64,000 nt of DNA, taken from positions 56,636-120,635 of the forward strand of contig VXSG01000119.1 in assembly GCA_009838075.1 (NCBI GenBank). The letters are read 5' to 3'. Below, piece after piece: positions 38,974 to 48,870 of this stretch. How positions within the stretch are numbered: the first letter of the stretch is position 1; every line of letters starts with the position of its first letter. The notes beneath the pieces are model-generated. The model was not told the DNA's origin. It saw only the letters and a program-made list of their open reading frames with translations, and did no database searches. The translations under genes and the position numbers were made by a program. This DNA is from Boseongicola sp. SB0665_bin_10 (GTDB lineage: Bacteria > Pseudomonadota > Alphaproteobacteria > Rhodobacterales > Rhodobacteraceae).

Positions 38974-40161
38974 ATGACCTCACTTGCCATGCATCTTCAA
39001 GCCGAGCTGGACGCGCTGAAATCTGCCGGTCTCTACAAGTCTGAGCGGATCATCACGGGTCGGCAGGCCGGAACCGTGGAGCTTTCGACCGGGCAGGACG
39101 TCATCAACCTTTGCGCGAACAACTATCTCGGTCTTTCCGGCAATGCCGAGCTTGTTGCGACCGGACAGGAGGCGCTTGAGCGTCACGGATACGGCATGTC
39201 GTCCGTTCGCTTCATCTGCGGCACGCAGGACGTGCACAAGGTGCTGGAGGCGAGGCTCTCGGCATTCCTGGGGTTCGAGGACACGATCCTGTATTCCAGC
39301 TGCTTCGACGCAAACGCCGGCCTGTTCGAGACCATCCTCGGACCCGGGGATGCCGTGATTTCGGACGCGCTCAATCACGCGTCGATCATCGACGGCATCC
39401 GGCTCTGCAAGGCAAGGCGGCTTCGCTACGCGAATTCGGACATGGCCGATCTCGAGGCGCAGCTTCGGGCTGCCGTCGACGCGCGGTTCAGGCTCATTGC
39501 AACGGACGGCGTCTTCTCCATGGACGGTCATGTCGCGTACCTGTCGGCAATCTGCGATCTTGCCGAGCGGCATGACGCCGTGGTCATGGTCGATGACAGC
39601 CATGCGATCGGCGTAATGGGTCCGACCGGTCGGGGCAGCATCGAGCATTGCGGCGTCATGGGCAGGGTCGGCATCGTGACCGGAACGCTTGGCAAGGCGC
39701 TTGGCGGCGCATCGGGCGGTTACGTCTCGGCTGGGCGCGAGATCGTCGATTGGCTACGGCAGCGGTCCCGGCCCTACCTGTTCTCGAACACGCTCGCGCC
39801 CGTCATTGCGGCGACGTCGATCAAGGTGCTCGACATGCTGGAAGCCTCCACCGAACGGCGGGACCGGCTCATGGAGAACACGGCGCGTTTCCGGACGCGC
39901 ATGAGCGATGCCGGTTTCGACCTCCTTCCAGGCGCGCACCCGATCATTCCCGTCATGCTTCGCGATCCGGTTCTTGCCCAGGACATGGCAGCGCGACTCG
40001 ACCGGAAGGGCGTCTACGTTGCCCCGTTCAGCTTTCCGGTCGTCCCCAGGGGGCAGGACCGGATTCGCACCCAGATGTCGGCTGCACATGGACGCGACGA
40101 GCTCGACCGTGCAATCGACGCCTTCATCGAGGTCGGCCATGACATGGGAGTCCTGGCATGA
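38974..40161 (+). CDS. kbl: glycine C-acetyltransferase (2-amino-3-ketobutyrate CoA ligase)
   Basis: PLP enzyme that cleaves 2-amino-3-ketobutyrate with CoA to glycine and acetyl-CoA. Family text: [66 protein letters not shown] and the PLP lysine in [14 protein letters not shown]. 395 residues from ATG 38974; a TTG at 38962 is in frame. Overlaps tdh by 4 bp: together they form the threonine-to-glycine route. Confidence 0.96.
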   Translation: MTSLAMHLQAELDALKSAGLYKSERIITGRQAGTVELSTGQDVINLCANNYLGLSGNAELVATGQEALERHGYGMSSVRFICGTQDVHKVLEARLSAFLGFEDTILYSSCFDANAGLFETILGPGDAVISDALNHASIIDGIRLCKARRLRYANSDMADLEAQLRAAVDARFRLIATDGVFSMDGHVAYLSAICDLAERHDAVVMVDDSHAIGVMGPTGRGSIEHCGVMGRVGIVTGTLGKALGGASGGYVSAGREIVDWLRQRSRPYLFSNTLAPVIAATSIKVLDMLEASTERRDRLMENTARFRTRMSDAGFDLLPGAHPIIPVMLRDPVLAQDMAARLDRKGVYVAPFSFPVVPRGQDRIRTQMSAAHGRDELDRAIDAFIEVGHDMGVLA

Positions 40162-41195
40162 AAGGCGACATGAAGGCGCTGGTGAAGGCCCGGCCAGAGG
40201 AAGGACTCTGGATGCAGCGGGTGCCGGTTCCCGAACCAGGCACGGACGAGGTGCTGATCAAGGTCGTGAAGTCGGCCATTTGCGGCACGGACGTCCATAT
40301 CTGGAAATGGGATGAGTGGTCCGCGAAGACGGTGCCCGTTCCCATGGTCGTCGGCCATGAATTCTGCGGCAGGATCGTCGAATGCGGCAATGCGGCGACC
40401 AGGTACCGGGTCGGGCAGCGCGTCGCCGGCGAAGGTCACGTGGTTTGCGGCGCATGCCGGAACTGTCGCGCAGGGCGCGGCCATCTCTGCAGGAACACGG
40501 TGGGCGTGGGCGTCCATCGTCCGGGGAGCTTTGCCGAGTACATCTGCCTGCCGGAAAGCAACGTGGTGCCGCTTCCGGACGCCATCCCGGACGAGATTGC
40601 CGCGATTCTCGATCCCCTCGGCAACGCAGTCCACACCGCCCTCAGCTTCGATCTCGTCGGCGAGGACGTTCTGGTTGCCGGGGCTGGCCCCATCGGCATC
40701 ATGGGTGCGCTGGTTGCGCAGGGCGTGGGCGCACGAAAGGTGGTCATAACCGACATCAGCGCCTATCGCCGCGGGCTGGCGCGCAGGCTGGGCGTCGCGC
40801 ATGTCGTGGACGCGGCCACGGAGGACCTGGATGACGTCATGACCAGGATCGGCATGACGGAAGGGTTTGACGTCGGCCTGGAAATGTCCGGTGCCGCCCC
40901 AGCCCTGCGTGACATGATCGACAAGATGAACAACGGCGGGAAGATCGCGCTTCTTGGAATCGCCCCGACCGAATTCGCGGTCGACTGGAACAAGATCATC
41001 TTCAAGATGCTCAACGTGAAGGGGATCTATGGCCGCGAAATGTACGAGACCTGGTACAAGATGATCGCCCTTGTGCAGTCGGGCCTTGATGTCTCGGGCC
41101 TCATCACGCACCGCATTCACGTCGACGACTTCGGCGAGGGATTTGCCGCCATGCTGTTGGGAGAAGCGGGAAAGGTCGTGATGGACTGGGACTGA
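40158..41195 (+). CDS. tdh: L-threonine 3-dehydrogenase
   Basis: Zinc alcohol dehydrogenase-type enzyme oxidising L-threonine to 2-amino-3-ketobutyrate with NAD+. 345 residues; catalytic zinc ligands in [11 protein letters not shown] and VVGHEFCG, structural zinc cysteines in [15 protein letters not shown], nucleotide fold [31 protein letters not shown] is diagnostic of Tdh. Coupled to kbl by a 4-bp overlap. Confidence 0.96.
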   Translation: MKGDMKALVKARPEEGLWMQRVPVPEPGTDEVLIKVVKSAICGTDVHIWKWDEWSAKTVPVPMVVGHEFCGRIVECGNAATRYRVGQRVAGEGHVVCGACRNCRAGRGHLCRNTVGVGVHRPGSFAEYICLPESNVVPLPDAIPDEIAAILDPLGNAVHTALSFDLVGEDVLVAGAGPIGIMGALVAQGVGARKVVITDISAYRRGLARRLGVAHVVDAATEDLDDVMTRIGMTEGFDVGLEMSGAAPALRDMIDKMNNGGKIALLGIAPTEFAVDWNKIIFKMLNVKGIYGREMYETWYKMIALVQSGLDVSGLITHRIHVDDFGEGFAAMLLGEAGKVVMDWD

Positions 41196-41293
41196 AATTT
41201 CCCTGATTGCGAGTTCCCGTAACGGGAGACGCTGTTTGCGCGACCGTCCGAACGGCGCGATGCGCCGGACAGGAAGCTCAGGAAGGAGACGCC

Positions 41294-42847
41294 ATGGTTG
41301 CCCAGGAAGCCCCGCGCGCCCGAGCCGGAGGACGCGCCGCGCGCCGCGCCCTCAGGACGGCACCGAGCTTCGACATGCTGCCTGCGCTGGCCGGTACCCT
41401 GCCGCTCTGCGAGGTCATGGACGACTCCGAGGTCGAACGCATCGATGCCGCGTCGATGCAAATCCTCGAAGACGTGGGCGTGCTGTTCCGTGATCCCGTC
41501 GCGCTGAGCGACTGGAAGCGGGCCGGCGCCAAGGTCGCGGGCGAGATGGTGCATCTCGACCGCGGCCTCGTGCGCGAGCTGGTCGTCACGATTCCGTCCG
41601 AGTTCACCTATCACGCGCGCGATCCAGGCAAGAACGTCAGGCTTGGCGGGCGCAGTTCGGTCTTCGTCCCGATGTCGGGTGCACCCTACCTGCGCGACCT
41701 CGACGACGTGCGACGGAACCCGACGCTCGAAGACCTCGCGATGTTCCACAAGCTCAGCCACATGCTTCCGGCCATGCATTCAACGTCGCATCACATCGTC
41801 GAGCCGATGGACCATCCGGTCAGCCACCGGCATCTCCGCATCACCTATTCGTCGATGAAGCACTCGGACAAGATGTTCATGGGCATGACGACCAGCCCGA
41901 AAAACGCCGAAGACGTGATGGAGATGTGCGCGATCCTCTTCGGCGAGGAATTCATGGAAACGCACCCGGTCTGCACCGGCAACTGCAACGGCAACTCACC
42001 GCTGGTCTGGGACGAGACCATGCTGGGCGCGATGCGCGCGTTTGCGCGGCGCAACCAGCCGGTTCTCTGCTCGCCCTTCGTGCTTGGCGGCGCAAACACG
42101 CCGGCCAGCGTGCCGGCAGCGGTCGCGCAGCTGAACGCGGAGGCGCTGTCCGCGCTTGCCTATACGCAGGTCGTCCGGAAGGGCGCACCGGCGATTTACG
42201 GCCACTATCTTTCGACGGTCAGCATGAAATCCGGCGCGCCCATGGCCGGAACGCCCGAGATCAGCCTGATGAACTTCATGATCGGGCAGATGGCGCGGCA
42301 TTACGGCGTGCCGTGGCGCAGCTCGAACACGCTGGGCGGCGCAAAGGTCCTCGATGCGCAAGCCGGCTACGAAAGCGCCGCGACGCTGGCGGCCGTGATC
42401 CATGCCGGCGCGCACTACATTTGGCACTCGGCGGGCTGGAACGAGGCGGGCATGCATTGCTCGGTCGCGAAGTTCGTCGTCGACGCCGAACAGTGCGCGA
42501 TGGCGTATCGCATGGCACAGGGCCCAAGGTGGCATGACTTTGACCAGGCGGTGTCGGCCGTGTCCGACATCGGTCCGGGAGGGCACTACCTGGGCCATCC
42601 GCACACGCAGGAGAATTTCCAGACGGCGTTCTTCCTTCCCGAGCTGTTCGACAACAACTCCGTGGAGCAGTGGATTGCGGAAGGATCCCTGGGCACGACC
42701 GAGCGAGCGCTCAAGCACGCGCGAAAGCTCCTGGCCGACTACGAGGAGCCCGGGTTGGACCCGGGAGTCGACGAGGCGCTCCGCGACTACATCGCGCGGC
42801 GCGAGCGCGAGATACCCGCAGCGGAAGAGCTGAACCAGGCCTGTTGA
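41294..42847 (+). CDS. MttB-family corrinoid methyltransferase, non-pyrrolysine
   Basis: A 517-residue member of the trimethylamine methyltransferase family (MttB superfamily) without the in-frame amber codon that encodes pyrrolysine in true MttB. Such homologues include glycine betaine:corrinoid methyltransferase (MtgB). Recognisable text: ILEDVGVLFRDPVALSDWKRAG, GNCNGNSPLVWDETML, RKGAPAIYGHYLSTVSMKSGAP and HSAGWNEAGMHCS. ATG 41294 follows GGAAGGAGA. It lies 98 bp after tdh, with a short CCCG/CGGG hairpin between, and is convergent with the FAD oxidoreductase. A corrinoid protein gene is not in the window, so the methyl acceptor is unknown. Confidence 0.85.
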   Translation: MVAQEAPRARAGGRAARRALRTAPSFDMLPALAGTLPLCEVMDDSEVERIDAASMQILEDVGVLFRDPVALSDWKRAGAKVAGEMVHLDRGLVRELVVTIPSEFTYHARDPGKNVRLGGRSSVFVPMSGAPYLRDLDDVRRNPTLEDLAMFHKLSHMLPAMHSTSHHIVEPMDHPVSHRHLRITYSSMKHSDKMFMGMTTSPKNAEDVMEMCAILFGEEFMETHPVCTGNCNGNSPLVWDETMLGAMRAFARRNQPVLCSPFVLGGANTPASVPAAVAQLNAEALSALAYTQVVRKGAPAIYGHYLSTVSMKSGAPMAGTPEISLMNFMIGQMARHYGVPWRSSNTLGGAKVLDAQAGYESAATLAAVIHAGAHYIWHSAGWNEAGMHCSVAKFVVDAEQCAMAYRMAQGPRWHDFDQAVSAVSDIGPGGHYLGHPHTQENFQTAFFLPELFDNNSVEQWIAEGSLGTTERALKHARKLLADYEEPGLDPGVDEALRDYIARREREIPAAEELNQAC

Positions 42848-44188
42848 TCAGCCCTTGCGTGCCATCCATTCCCGCCAGCGCAGCACGGCGTTCATGCCGA
42901 TTTCACGGAATGGCTGGGGCGGAAGCCGTGCAGGCGCGTCCTCCGCAGTGAAACGCTTCGTGATCGCGCTGCTTGCGCCGCAGGCCAGTTCGGCGGCGCC
43001 CATGCCTGTGAGCGTGCCTCGCGCCGCGCCGAGGCCGTTCTGGACGCACGCCGAAAAGACACCCTCGTCAATTTCGCGCATGACCGCGACGCCGTTTCGG
43101 CTCAGGCATGCATGCCCGGCCCAGACATGTTCGAACGACATGCCCGCAAGGGAGGGAAACCGTGCATCGAAGCGCACCTGCATGCCATGTGTCGCGCGGG
43201 CCAGATCGGACGCTCTCGGAACCATCCCCGACCGCAGCACCACCGTGGCACGGATGAGGATCCGGTTGCCGCCCTGGCCCCGGTCGATGCGCCGGACCGT
43301 CGCGCCCAAATGGTCGGCGGGCGTGATGCCCCAACGGCGCTGCCCTCCTGTCTGCCGGATCTGGCTGGAGGAAAGCTCGGGCGTCATCGCCCCGAACAGG
43401 AGCAGGTGCATCAAGCGCCCGCGCGCGAAGCCGAAGCTCTCGAGATGGCCATTGACGGCCAGGATCAGCTTGCCGGCCTGCACCGTGGCCTTCGGCGTGG
43501 ACACGGTCCAGCCGCTGCCGTGTCGCGCGAAACCGGTGACCGGGCTTTCCTCGAACACGCGGACGCCGCCGCGCAGAAGACCGGCGGCCATTCCCCGGAT
43601 GAAGCCGGCCGGCTGCAGCATCACGGTCCCGGGCGTGTAGAGCCCGGAGCGATAGTATGCGCTGCCCGTGACCTCTGTCATCTGCCCGGCGTCAAGCATC
43701 TCGGACGGCTCGCCGATCCTGTCGAGATGCGCCTTGTCCCGCTCGTTGGCGGCGTGGCCGGCGGAGTCGCCGGCGCCGTTTATCTTGCCCGCACGGTCGA
43801 AGAAGTTCGGGTCGATTCCGTATTCCTCGACCGCCGCCTCGGCGAAGTCCTGCGCCTGGCGGTTCAGCGAAATCAGCTCGCGTTCGCCTCGGGCCGCCAT
43901 TTCCTCCGAACCCGGGAGATTGTGCGGCAGATCGATCATGAAGCCCGAATTCCGCCCCGCCGCGCCCTCGGCGACCCGTCCGGCTTCGAGAATGGAGATG
44001 GTTGCACCCGGGACGAGCTGCGTGAGCCGCCTGGCCGCCGCCAGTCCCGCAAATCCGGCGCCGACGATGACGAAGTCAGCGGTCCCGTCCTTCTCAAGAC
44101 GCCGTGGCGGAGGCAAATCGCCCAGAATGGCGTTCCAGCCGGCCCGGCCCTTCTGGACCGGAATCCGGAGAGCCTTGTGCTTCGTCAA
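42848..44188 (-). CDS. FAD-dependent amine/amino-acid oxidoreductase (DAO family)
   Basis: A 446-residue flavoprotein of the DadA/glycine oxidase/gamma-glutamylputrescine oxidase type. The dinucleotide-binding motif is VIVGAGFAGLAAARRL, preceded by about 38 residues, then RVAEGAAGRNSGFMIDLPHN. C-terminal GMGAAELACG completes the FAD fold. Substrate could be an N-methylated glycine, a D-amino acid or a polyamine derivative. The stop is directly adjacent to the mttB-like stop, convergent. No membrane segment seen. Confidence 0.82.
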   Translation of the reverse strand: MTKHKALRIPVQKGRAGWNAILGDLPPPRRLEKDGTADFVIVGAGFAGLAAARRLTQLVPGATISILEAGRVAEGAAGRNSGFMIDLPHNLPGSEEMAARGERELISLNRQAQDFAEAAVEEYGIDPNFFDRAGKINGAGDSAGHAANERDKAHLDRIGEPSEMLDAGQMTEVTGSAYYRSGLYTPGTVMLQPAGFIRGMAAGLLRGGVRVFEESPVTGFARHGSGWTVSTPKATVQAGKLILAVNGHLESFGFARGRLMHLLLFGAMTPELSSSQIRQTGGQRRWGITPADHLGATVRRIDRGQGGNRILIRATVVLRSGMVPRASDLARATHGMQVRFDARFPSLAGMSFEHVWAGHACLSRNGVAVMREIDEGVFSACVQNGLGAARGTLTGMGAAELACGASSAITKRFTAEDAPARLPPQPFREIGMNAVLRWREWMARKG

Positions 44189-44869
44189 TTGACGACCTCG
44201 ACTTCGCCATCCGGGAGACCCGTCCAGGCGGCCTCGTTCCGCCCGTGCCGGCCACGCGCGTCGAGACCCGGCCTCCCGACATGGTCGACGGCCGTCGGGA
44301 AGGCTGCACGATTGCCTTCAGGTCGAGTCTGGCTGTGCATTCAGGGTCTCCTGCAAGGCATCGAAGGCGATCGCCACGTGCGCAGAAAAGGCACACCTCT
44401 TGGGCATTATACCGTTGACTGAAACGCGATGCGTTTCAGCCCCGGCTGATTTCACGGGTCGATGAGGTCGGCAACCCGAACGCCCCTCGCCGTGCGGATG
44501 CGCCAATCCCGGACGCCTCGTCATGCCTTTCCGCCCACGCGGCGGTCGTTCACGGGGCCATAGGCCCAAAGCCTTTGCGAAGATCGGCGGGAAACCCGCC
44601 CTTCTGGCTGTCCCGGACATGCCGCGTTCCTCCGTTTCAGTCAACGATAAGAATCCCCCACCTCTTCATGATTCTGTCAAGGACGTCGTTCACGAGCTTG
44701 CCCGGAAGGCCGTCTCTCGAAACCGGACATCCATTTGCGCGCGTTCGGCGTCCCGAACTTCGGGGCTGCAGACATGTGGCCCGTCCAGATCCGTGTTGAA
44801 GGAACGAGGCACTTCGCCGGCCAGGTCAGTGCCGGCGTCTCTTGGCGCGATTCCCCGACCTGATTCGAT
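44189..44869. other. 680-bp gap without a recognisable gene
   Basis: Open frames on both strands show no family resemblance or ribosome site. The only structured element I see is the palindrome at 44419-44439. This region is upstream of the FAD oxidoreductase (minus) and downstream of the Gfo/Idh gene (minus). Confidence 0.45.
44419..44439. promoter_or_regulatory. perfect 9+9 bp inverted repeat
   Basis: Arms CTGAAACGC and GCGTTTCAG flank GAT, directly after TTGA. It is not followed by a T-run, so an operator is more likely than a terminator. The nearest gene start is the FAD oxidoreductase, 230 bp away on the minus strand. The core GAAACG/CGTTTC also occurs in the palindrome before cysQ. Confidence 0.4.
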
Positions 44870-46060
44870 TCAGACCGGTTGCCAGGTTCCGCCGGCGCTG
44901 TTTGACTGAACGGCGGCGTGAATGAAGCGGACGCCTCGGGCGCCGTCCTCCACCGACGGCAGTGTCAGCCAGTCCGCGGGTGTCGAAAGGCGGTCCCTGC
45001 GCGCCGCCACGGCCATCGCGAATTCGGTGTATAGGTTTGCCCAGGCCTCTATGAGGCCTTCCGGGAAGCCGCGACCGTTGCGGACCAGGCGCTCGGTTTG
45101 CGGCGAAACGCCATGGCCGTGACCCCGGCTGACAATCCGGTCCGGCTCGCCGAAGCGATTGAGCTTCAGGTGCTCGCACCGTTCCATGTCCCATTCGAGT
45201 CCGGCCTCGGTGCCGAAGACACGAAGCCGCAACCCGCCCCGGTTCCCGGTGGCAAGCCGCGTTGCCATCAGCGTTCCCGGCACGGAGCCGGAGTGGCGGG
45301 TCGCCATGAACACGGTGTCCTCCAGGGGCTTGGGCGCGCCGCAGACATGGAATTCCGCACGCAGATGGGTCAGCTCAAGCCCGGAGACGAAACTGGCAAG
45401 ATGCGCCGCATGCGTGCCGATGTCGCCCACGCAGCTGGTGGGTCCGGAAACCGCCGGATCGAGTCGCCACCTGACATGGGGCGCGTCGTGCGAGTCTTCC
45501 GGGATCATCCAGTCCTGCATGAATTCGACATGGATCTGGTTGACGCGTCCGAGTGCCCCGCTTGCCGCGATTGCGCGTGCCTCGCGGACCATCGGATAGC
45601 AGGACATCACGTAGGACACGCCGAAGACGCAGCCTGCCTCCCGTGCAAGAGAGACCAGGGTCTCGGCCTCCTCGATTTCGTTCGCGAGCGGCTTGTCGCA
45701 GAGCACGTCGATGCCAGCCTCAAGGAAGCACGTCGCGGCGACGCAATGGAGACTGTTGGGAGTCGTGATCATCACGGCTTCGACCCCGTCCGCGCGGGCA
45801 GCCTCGCGCGCCGCCATTTCGGCGAAGGAACCGTACGAACGATCTTCGGCGACATGCCACTCGGCGGCGCCCGCGCTTGCCTTGGCCGGGTCCGACGAGA
45901 ACGCGCCTGCAACGACGTCCCAGCGGTCACTCATTCGGGCCGCCGTCGCCTGGGTTCGGGCAATGCGCCCGCCACCGACCACGCCGAGCCGCAGTCGCCG
46001 TGACAGGCCTGGATACGCGGCGTTGAAGTCCACGCCCTGCGGGATGAGCCTTTCCGTCAT
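44870..46060 (-). CDS. Gfo/Idh/MocA-family NAD(P)-dependent dehydrogenase
   Basis: A 396-residue oxidoreductase with the N-terminal Rossmann motif LGVVGGGRIARTQA, VMITTPNSLHCVAATCFLEAG and the catalytic-region lysine in VLCDKPLANEIEEAE, then SGPTSCVGDIGTHAAHLASFVSG. Such enzymes oxidise sugars or inositols. I start it at ATG 46060 (MTERLIPQG); the frame is open through the neighbouring gene but that part is a shadow. The partner gene ends 7 bp upstream. Confidence 0.88.
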   Translation of the reverse strand: MTERLIPQGVDFNAAYPGLSRRLRLGVVGGGRIARTQATAARMSDRWDVVAGAFSSDPAKASAGAAEWHVAEDRSYGSFAEMAAREAARADGVEAVMITTPNSLHCVAATCFLEAGIDVLCDKPLANEIEEAETLVSLAREAGCVFGVSYVMSCYPMVREARAIAASGALGRVNQIHVEFMQDWMIPEDSHDAPHVRWRLDPAVSGPTSCVGDIGTHAAHLASFVSGLELTHLRAEFHVCGAPKPLEDTVFMATRHSGSVPGTLMATRLATGNRGGLRLRVFGTEAGLEWDMERCEHLKLNRFGEPDRIVSRGHGHGVSPQTERLVRNGRGFPEGLIEAWANLYTEFAMAVAARRDRLSTPADWLTLPSVEDGARGVRFIHAAVQSNSAGGTWQPV

Positions 46061-46067
46061 GATGTCC

Positions 46068-46724
46068 TCACATTGGCGGCGTCGCGCCGTCCGGCAGCAT
46101 CTCCACGGCCATGAAGATCGATGGCGTGATGGTTTCGTACTGGTGCCAGGGATAGTTGCCGTCCGCGTCAAACATGGGACGGTGCGTGGCACCGGGCGCC
46201 ATCGGCTCCTCCAGATAAAGCGTCGAAACGTCGTTTTCGCGGCATTGCTGCATCTTGCCAACGCCGACGATCTGGGTGTGGACTTCGCGAAACCCGGGCA
46301 CCGGAAAGAAGGCATGGTCCCGGTGCAGCCCGACATTCAGGGGGACCGAGCCGGAGTGGTACATCGTGAAGCCATGCTGCCCGACCCAGACCTTGGGTGA
46401 CATGTAGTGGCTGACGCCGCGCAGCCGTTCCTCCCGGCGAACGTCGAATGCGGACGGCCAGCTGCGCCTCACCTCTGCAAAGAGCCGGTCTTCGTCATCA
46501 TGGTCCGCGAAACGCTCCACGATGACGGCGTGGGCCACGTCGCGAAGCTCGACATCCGCAACCACGGCCGATTGAAGATGCCCGAGACGCTGTTCGCGGA
46601 CCTGCACGGGTTTCTCCGAAATGTTCAGCAGGATGGCCTTGCCCGACACGCGATGGGCCGGGCTGGTCGTGATGATCCGGACCGTGAAGAACGGTTCGGC
46701 AAGATCAAGGGTTCGTACCGGCAT
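46068..46724 (-). CDS. unrecognised protein paired with the Gfo/Idh dehydrogenase
   Basis: I do not recognise this 218-residue protein. It starts MPVRTLDLAEPFFTVRI. Its second half has clustered His/Glu residues (GLHRDHAFFPVPGFREVHTQ, APGATHRPMF, YPWHQYETITP), suggesting a metal-binding cupin-like fold, but that is inference. No signal or membrane segment. The 7-bp gap to the dehydrogenase suggests joint action on the same carbohydrate, perhaps as an isomerase. Divergent from ridA. Confidence 0.65.
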   Translation of the reverse strand: MPVRTLDLAEPFFTVRIITTSPAHRVSGKAILLNISEKPVQVREQRLGHLQSAVVADVELRDVAHAVIVERFADHDDEDRLFAEVRRSWPSAFDVRREERLRGVSHYMSPKVWVGQHGFTMYHSGSVPLNVGLHRDHAFFPVPGFREVHTQIVGVGKMQQCRENDVSTLYLEEPMAPGATHRPMFDADGNYPWHQYETITPSIFMAVEMLPDGATPPM

Positions 46725-46932
46725 CAGGGCTCTCCTCCCGAGAAGGCTTCCGGCGACGCGCAATGGCGTTGGAGGCCTTCGAACCCGCCAAGGCCCAGGG
46801 AGTCAAGCAAGCCTTGCACTGCCTCGCGGACGCGAAACTCCGTTCCCGCATTGGCTCGCGGCCGACGCCCTTCGCGGACCGCTGCAAGGCGAGGCCACGG
46901 TGTTGACGAGTTGAACAGCTTGCGCCAATGCA

Positions 46933-46947
46933 TGTAAGTTACTTACA
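46933..46947. promoter_or_regulatory. 15-bp perfect palindrome upstream of ridA (candidate RpiR operator)
   Basis: TGTAAGTTACTTACA, 18 bp before the ridA ATG and downstream of a TTGACG at about 46900. The same TGTAA-N5-TTACA pattern occurs at 49011 over the peptide-importer promoter; the RpiR-family regulator gene lies between the two sites. Confidence 0.7.
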
Positions 46948-46965
46948 CGCTGGAGGGTGTGCAAC

Positions 46966-47355
46966 ATGGTGACAGGCATAACTCGTTTCGACATGACCGA
47001 CGACGCGGCCGGCGGCACCCGGCGTCCGTTTGCCAAGGCGGTGCGCGCGGGCGACTTCGTCCTTGTTTCCGGCCAGGTCCCTGCCGTGGACGGCGAGATC
47101 GTCGCCGGCGGCATCGTTGAGCAGGCGGAACGGGTCATCGCGAACGTCATTGCCGCTCTCGATGTCGCGGATTGCGGGCTGGAACACGTGGTCAAGGTCA
47201 ATGTCTGGCTGGATGATCCTCGCGATTTCACCAGCTTCAACGCCGTGTTCGAACGCCACTTCCGCGATCATCCGCCCGCCCGCTCCACGGTCCGGTCCGC
47301 ACTCATGGTCGACGCGAGGGTTGAAATGGACGTGATCGCGTACAAGCCCGAATAG
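46966..47355 (+). CDS. RidA/YjgF-family enamine/imine deaminase
   Basis: A 129-residue RidA-family protein. RidA hydrolyses reactive 2-aminoacrylate released by PLP-dependent dehydratases. Landmarks: ADFVLVSGQVPAVDGEIV-like text (GDFVLVSGQVPAVDGEI), KVNVWLDDPRDFTSFNAVF, and the substrate arginine in PARSTVRSALMVDARVEMD. The ATG follows GGAGGG by 8 nt. It is upstream of the RpiR regulator and probably cotranscribed with it. Confidence 0.88.
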   Translation: MVTGITRFDMTDDAAGGTRRPFAKAVRAGDFVLVSGQVPAVDGEIVAGGIVEQAERVIANVIAALDVADCGLEHVVKVNVWLDDPRDFTSFNAVFERHFRDHPPARSTVRSALMVDARVEMDVIAYKPE

Positions 47356-47380
47356 CCGGCATGTGACGGGCGACAGGACC

Positions 47381-48259
47381 ATGACCAAGATTATCGACGT
47401 CATATCCCAGATGCGGAAACTCGACGGCAGGTTTCCGAAGCGCGAACAGCGGGTCGCGGATTTCGTGCTCTCCAACCTGGAGCGTGCAACGCGCCTCACG
47501 CAGAACGAAATCGCGGAGGCGGCCGATGTCTCTGTCGCGACGGTGAACCGGTTCTGCCAGACCGTCGGCTGCGAGGGCTTCCGCGACTTCAACATCAAGC
47601 TCGCGCAAAGCGTGGCGGTAAGCCTGCAATATCTTGGCGGCCCGAGCCGCACGGATTCCGAATCCGAGCAACTCGTCACGCAAGTCTTTGGCGCGCTTGT
47701 CGACACACTCAATCTGGCGCGATTCCAGCTTGACAGCGAAGCCGTGGAGCAGGCCGTCTCGGTGCTGGCGAATGCACGGCGGATCTCGTTCATCGGGGTC
47801 GGCGGCGGCTCGGCAAACGTTGCCCGCGAAGGTGCCAACAGGTTCTTTCGTCTCGGGATTCCCACCGAAGCGCATGCAGACGGCTATTTCCAGCGCATGC
47901 TTGCCTCGACCCTGTCGGATGGCGATGTCATCTTTGCCATTTCCGCGAGCGGCCATCCGGCCGAGCTGCTGGACAGCGTTGCAATCGCCCGACAGTATGG
48001 CGCGAAGTCAATCAGCCTGACCAAGGCGGGCACACCGCTCGCCAAGTCTGCCGACGTCTCCATCGAGATCGACATTCCCGAAGACCAGGACATCTACAAG
48101 CCGTCGGCCTCGCGGCTCGTCTTCATTGCCATAATCGACGTGCTCGCGGCGGGCACGGCCCGCAAGCGACCGGAATCGGTCAAGGAGTACCTGCGCCGCA
48201 TTCGCACTTCCATGATCGCGCTCTCCGAAGACATGGGCCCAAAGCCGATAGGCGACTGA
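47381..48259 (+). CDS. RpiR-family transcriptional regulator (HTH plus SIS domain)
   Basis: A 292-residue regulator. N-terminal HTH_6 domain: LTQNEIAEAADVSVATVNRFCQTVGCEGFRDF. C-terminal SIS domain (ISFIGVGGGSANVAREGANRFFRLG, FAISASGHPAELLDSVAIARQYGA) senses phosphosugars or related metabolites. ATG 47381 lies 25 bp after ridA. Its likely operator is TGTAA-N5-TTACA at 46933 and 49011, so it should control ridA, itself and the peptide import operon. Confidence 0.9.
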   Translation: MTKIIDVISQMRKLDGRFPKREQRVADFVLSNLERATRLTQNEIAEAADVSVATVNRFCQTVGCEGFRDFNIKLAQSVAVSLQYLGGPSRTDSESEQLVTQVFGALVDTLNLARFQLDSEAVEQAVSVLANARRISFIGVGGGSANVAREGANRFFRLGIPTEAHADGYFQRMLASTLSDGDVIFAISASGHPAELLDSVAIARQYGAKSISLTKAGTPLAKSADVSIEIDIPEDQDIYKPSASRLVFIAIIDVLAAGTARKRPESVKEYLRRIRTSMIALSEDMGPKPIGD

Positions 48260-48870
48260 CATCGGGTCCGGTTGATCCGCCCGCGGCATCCCTCGCTTGC
48301 TGGCAAAGGGGGGTCCGCGCGCAACAGGCGCGGCCATGCAAGGGCAACCGGCCGCAATTTCCGTTTCTCGGCCAGTTCCGTGCGTGCAACGTGGTCGGGC
48401 AGGCATCTGCCGATATCGTCCGACGGGCAGCGACCGCGGCTCTCGCGGGCATGGGAACGGATTGTTCAGCATCTTCGGCATCGGCGGGTTGCGATCCTGC
48501 GGCGGCGACTCCGCGGCGGCAAGGTCCTGGCCGCACGCATCGCCTGCCTGCATCGGATGGCTCCGACTGCATGCACGCGGAACGCCGGCGGTTGAACCGC
48601 CGCCTTGTCCTCGGCCGTGCTCCGAATGCGCGGAACCGTGCGCGGACGCCGGGACGCCGGCTCCTCGCTGCGCCTGGTCACGGCAATCAACTCCGGCTGG
48701 CCGGCCCTTTCGGGCGAGGTGTCCAGTCGCGTTCCGCAGCGGTTTCTCACGCCGTCCCGAGCCTCGGGAACCCAACCGTCATGCCAAGCGCCGCGCAACC
48801 TCCGCTGCAGGCGAATCAATTCGGGCGACCGGTCCGGGCCGCACGTCCGATGAGCGGATGAATTGTCCCG
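48260..48870. other. 600-bp gap after the RpiR gene, no gene found
   Basis: High-GC DNA with several overlapping frames rich in Arg, Pro and Ser and no recognisable domain. Composition switches abruptly to AT-rich at about 48870, where the importer control region begins. Confidence 0.45.

Noticed and set aside
41196..41293. Riboswitch before the MttB homologue
   Set aside because: Only 98 bp with one short CCCG/CGGG hairpin; no cobalamin or glycine riboswitch core is recognisable.
44870..46336. Gfo/Idh protein extended to 488 residues
   Set aside because: The first 92 codons overlap the neighbouring gene in another frame; the Rossmann fold begins shortly after ATG 46060.
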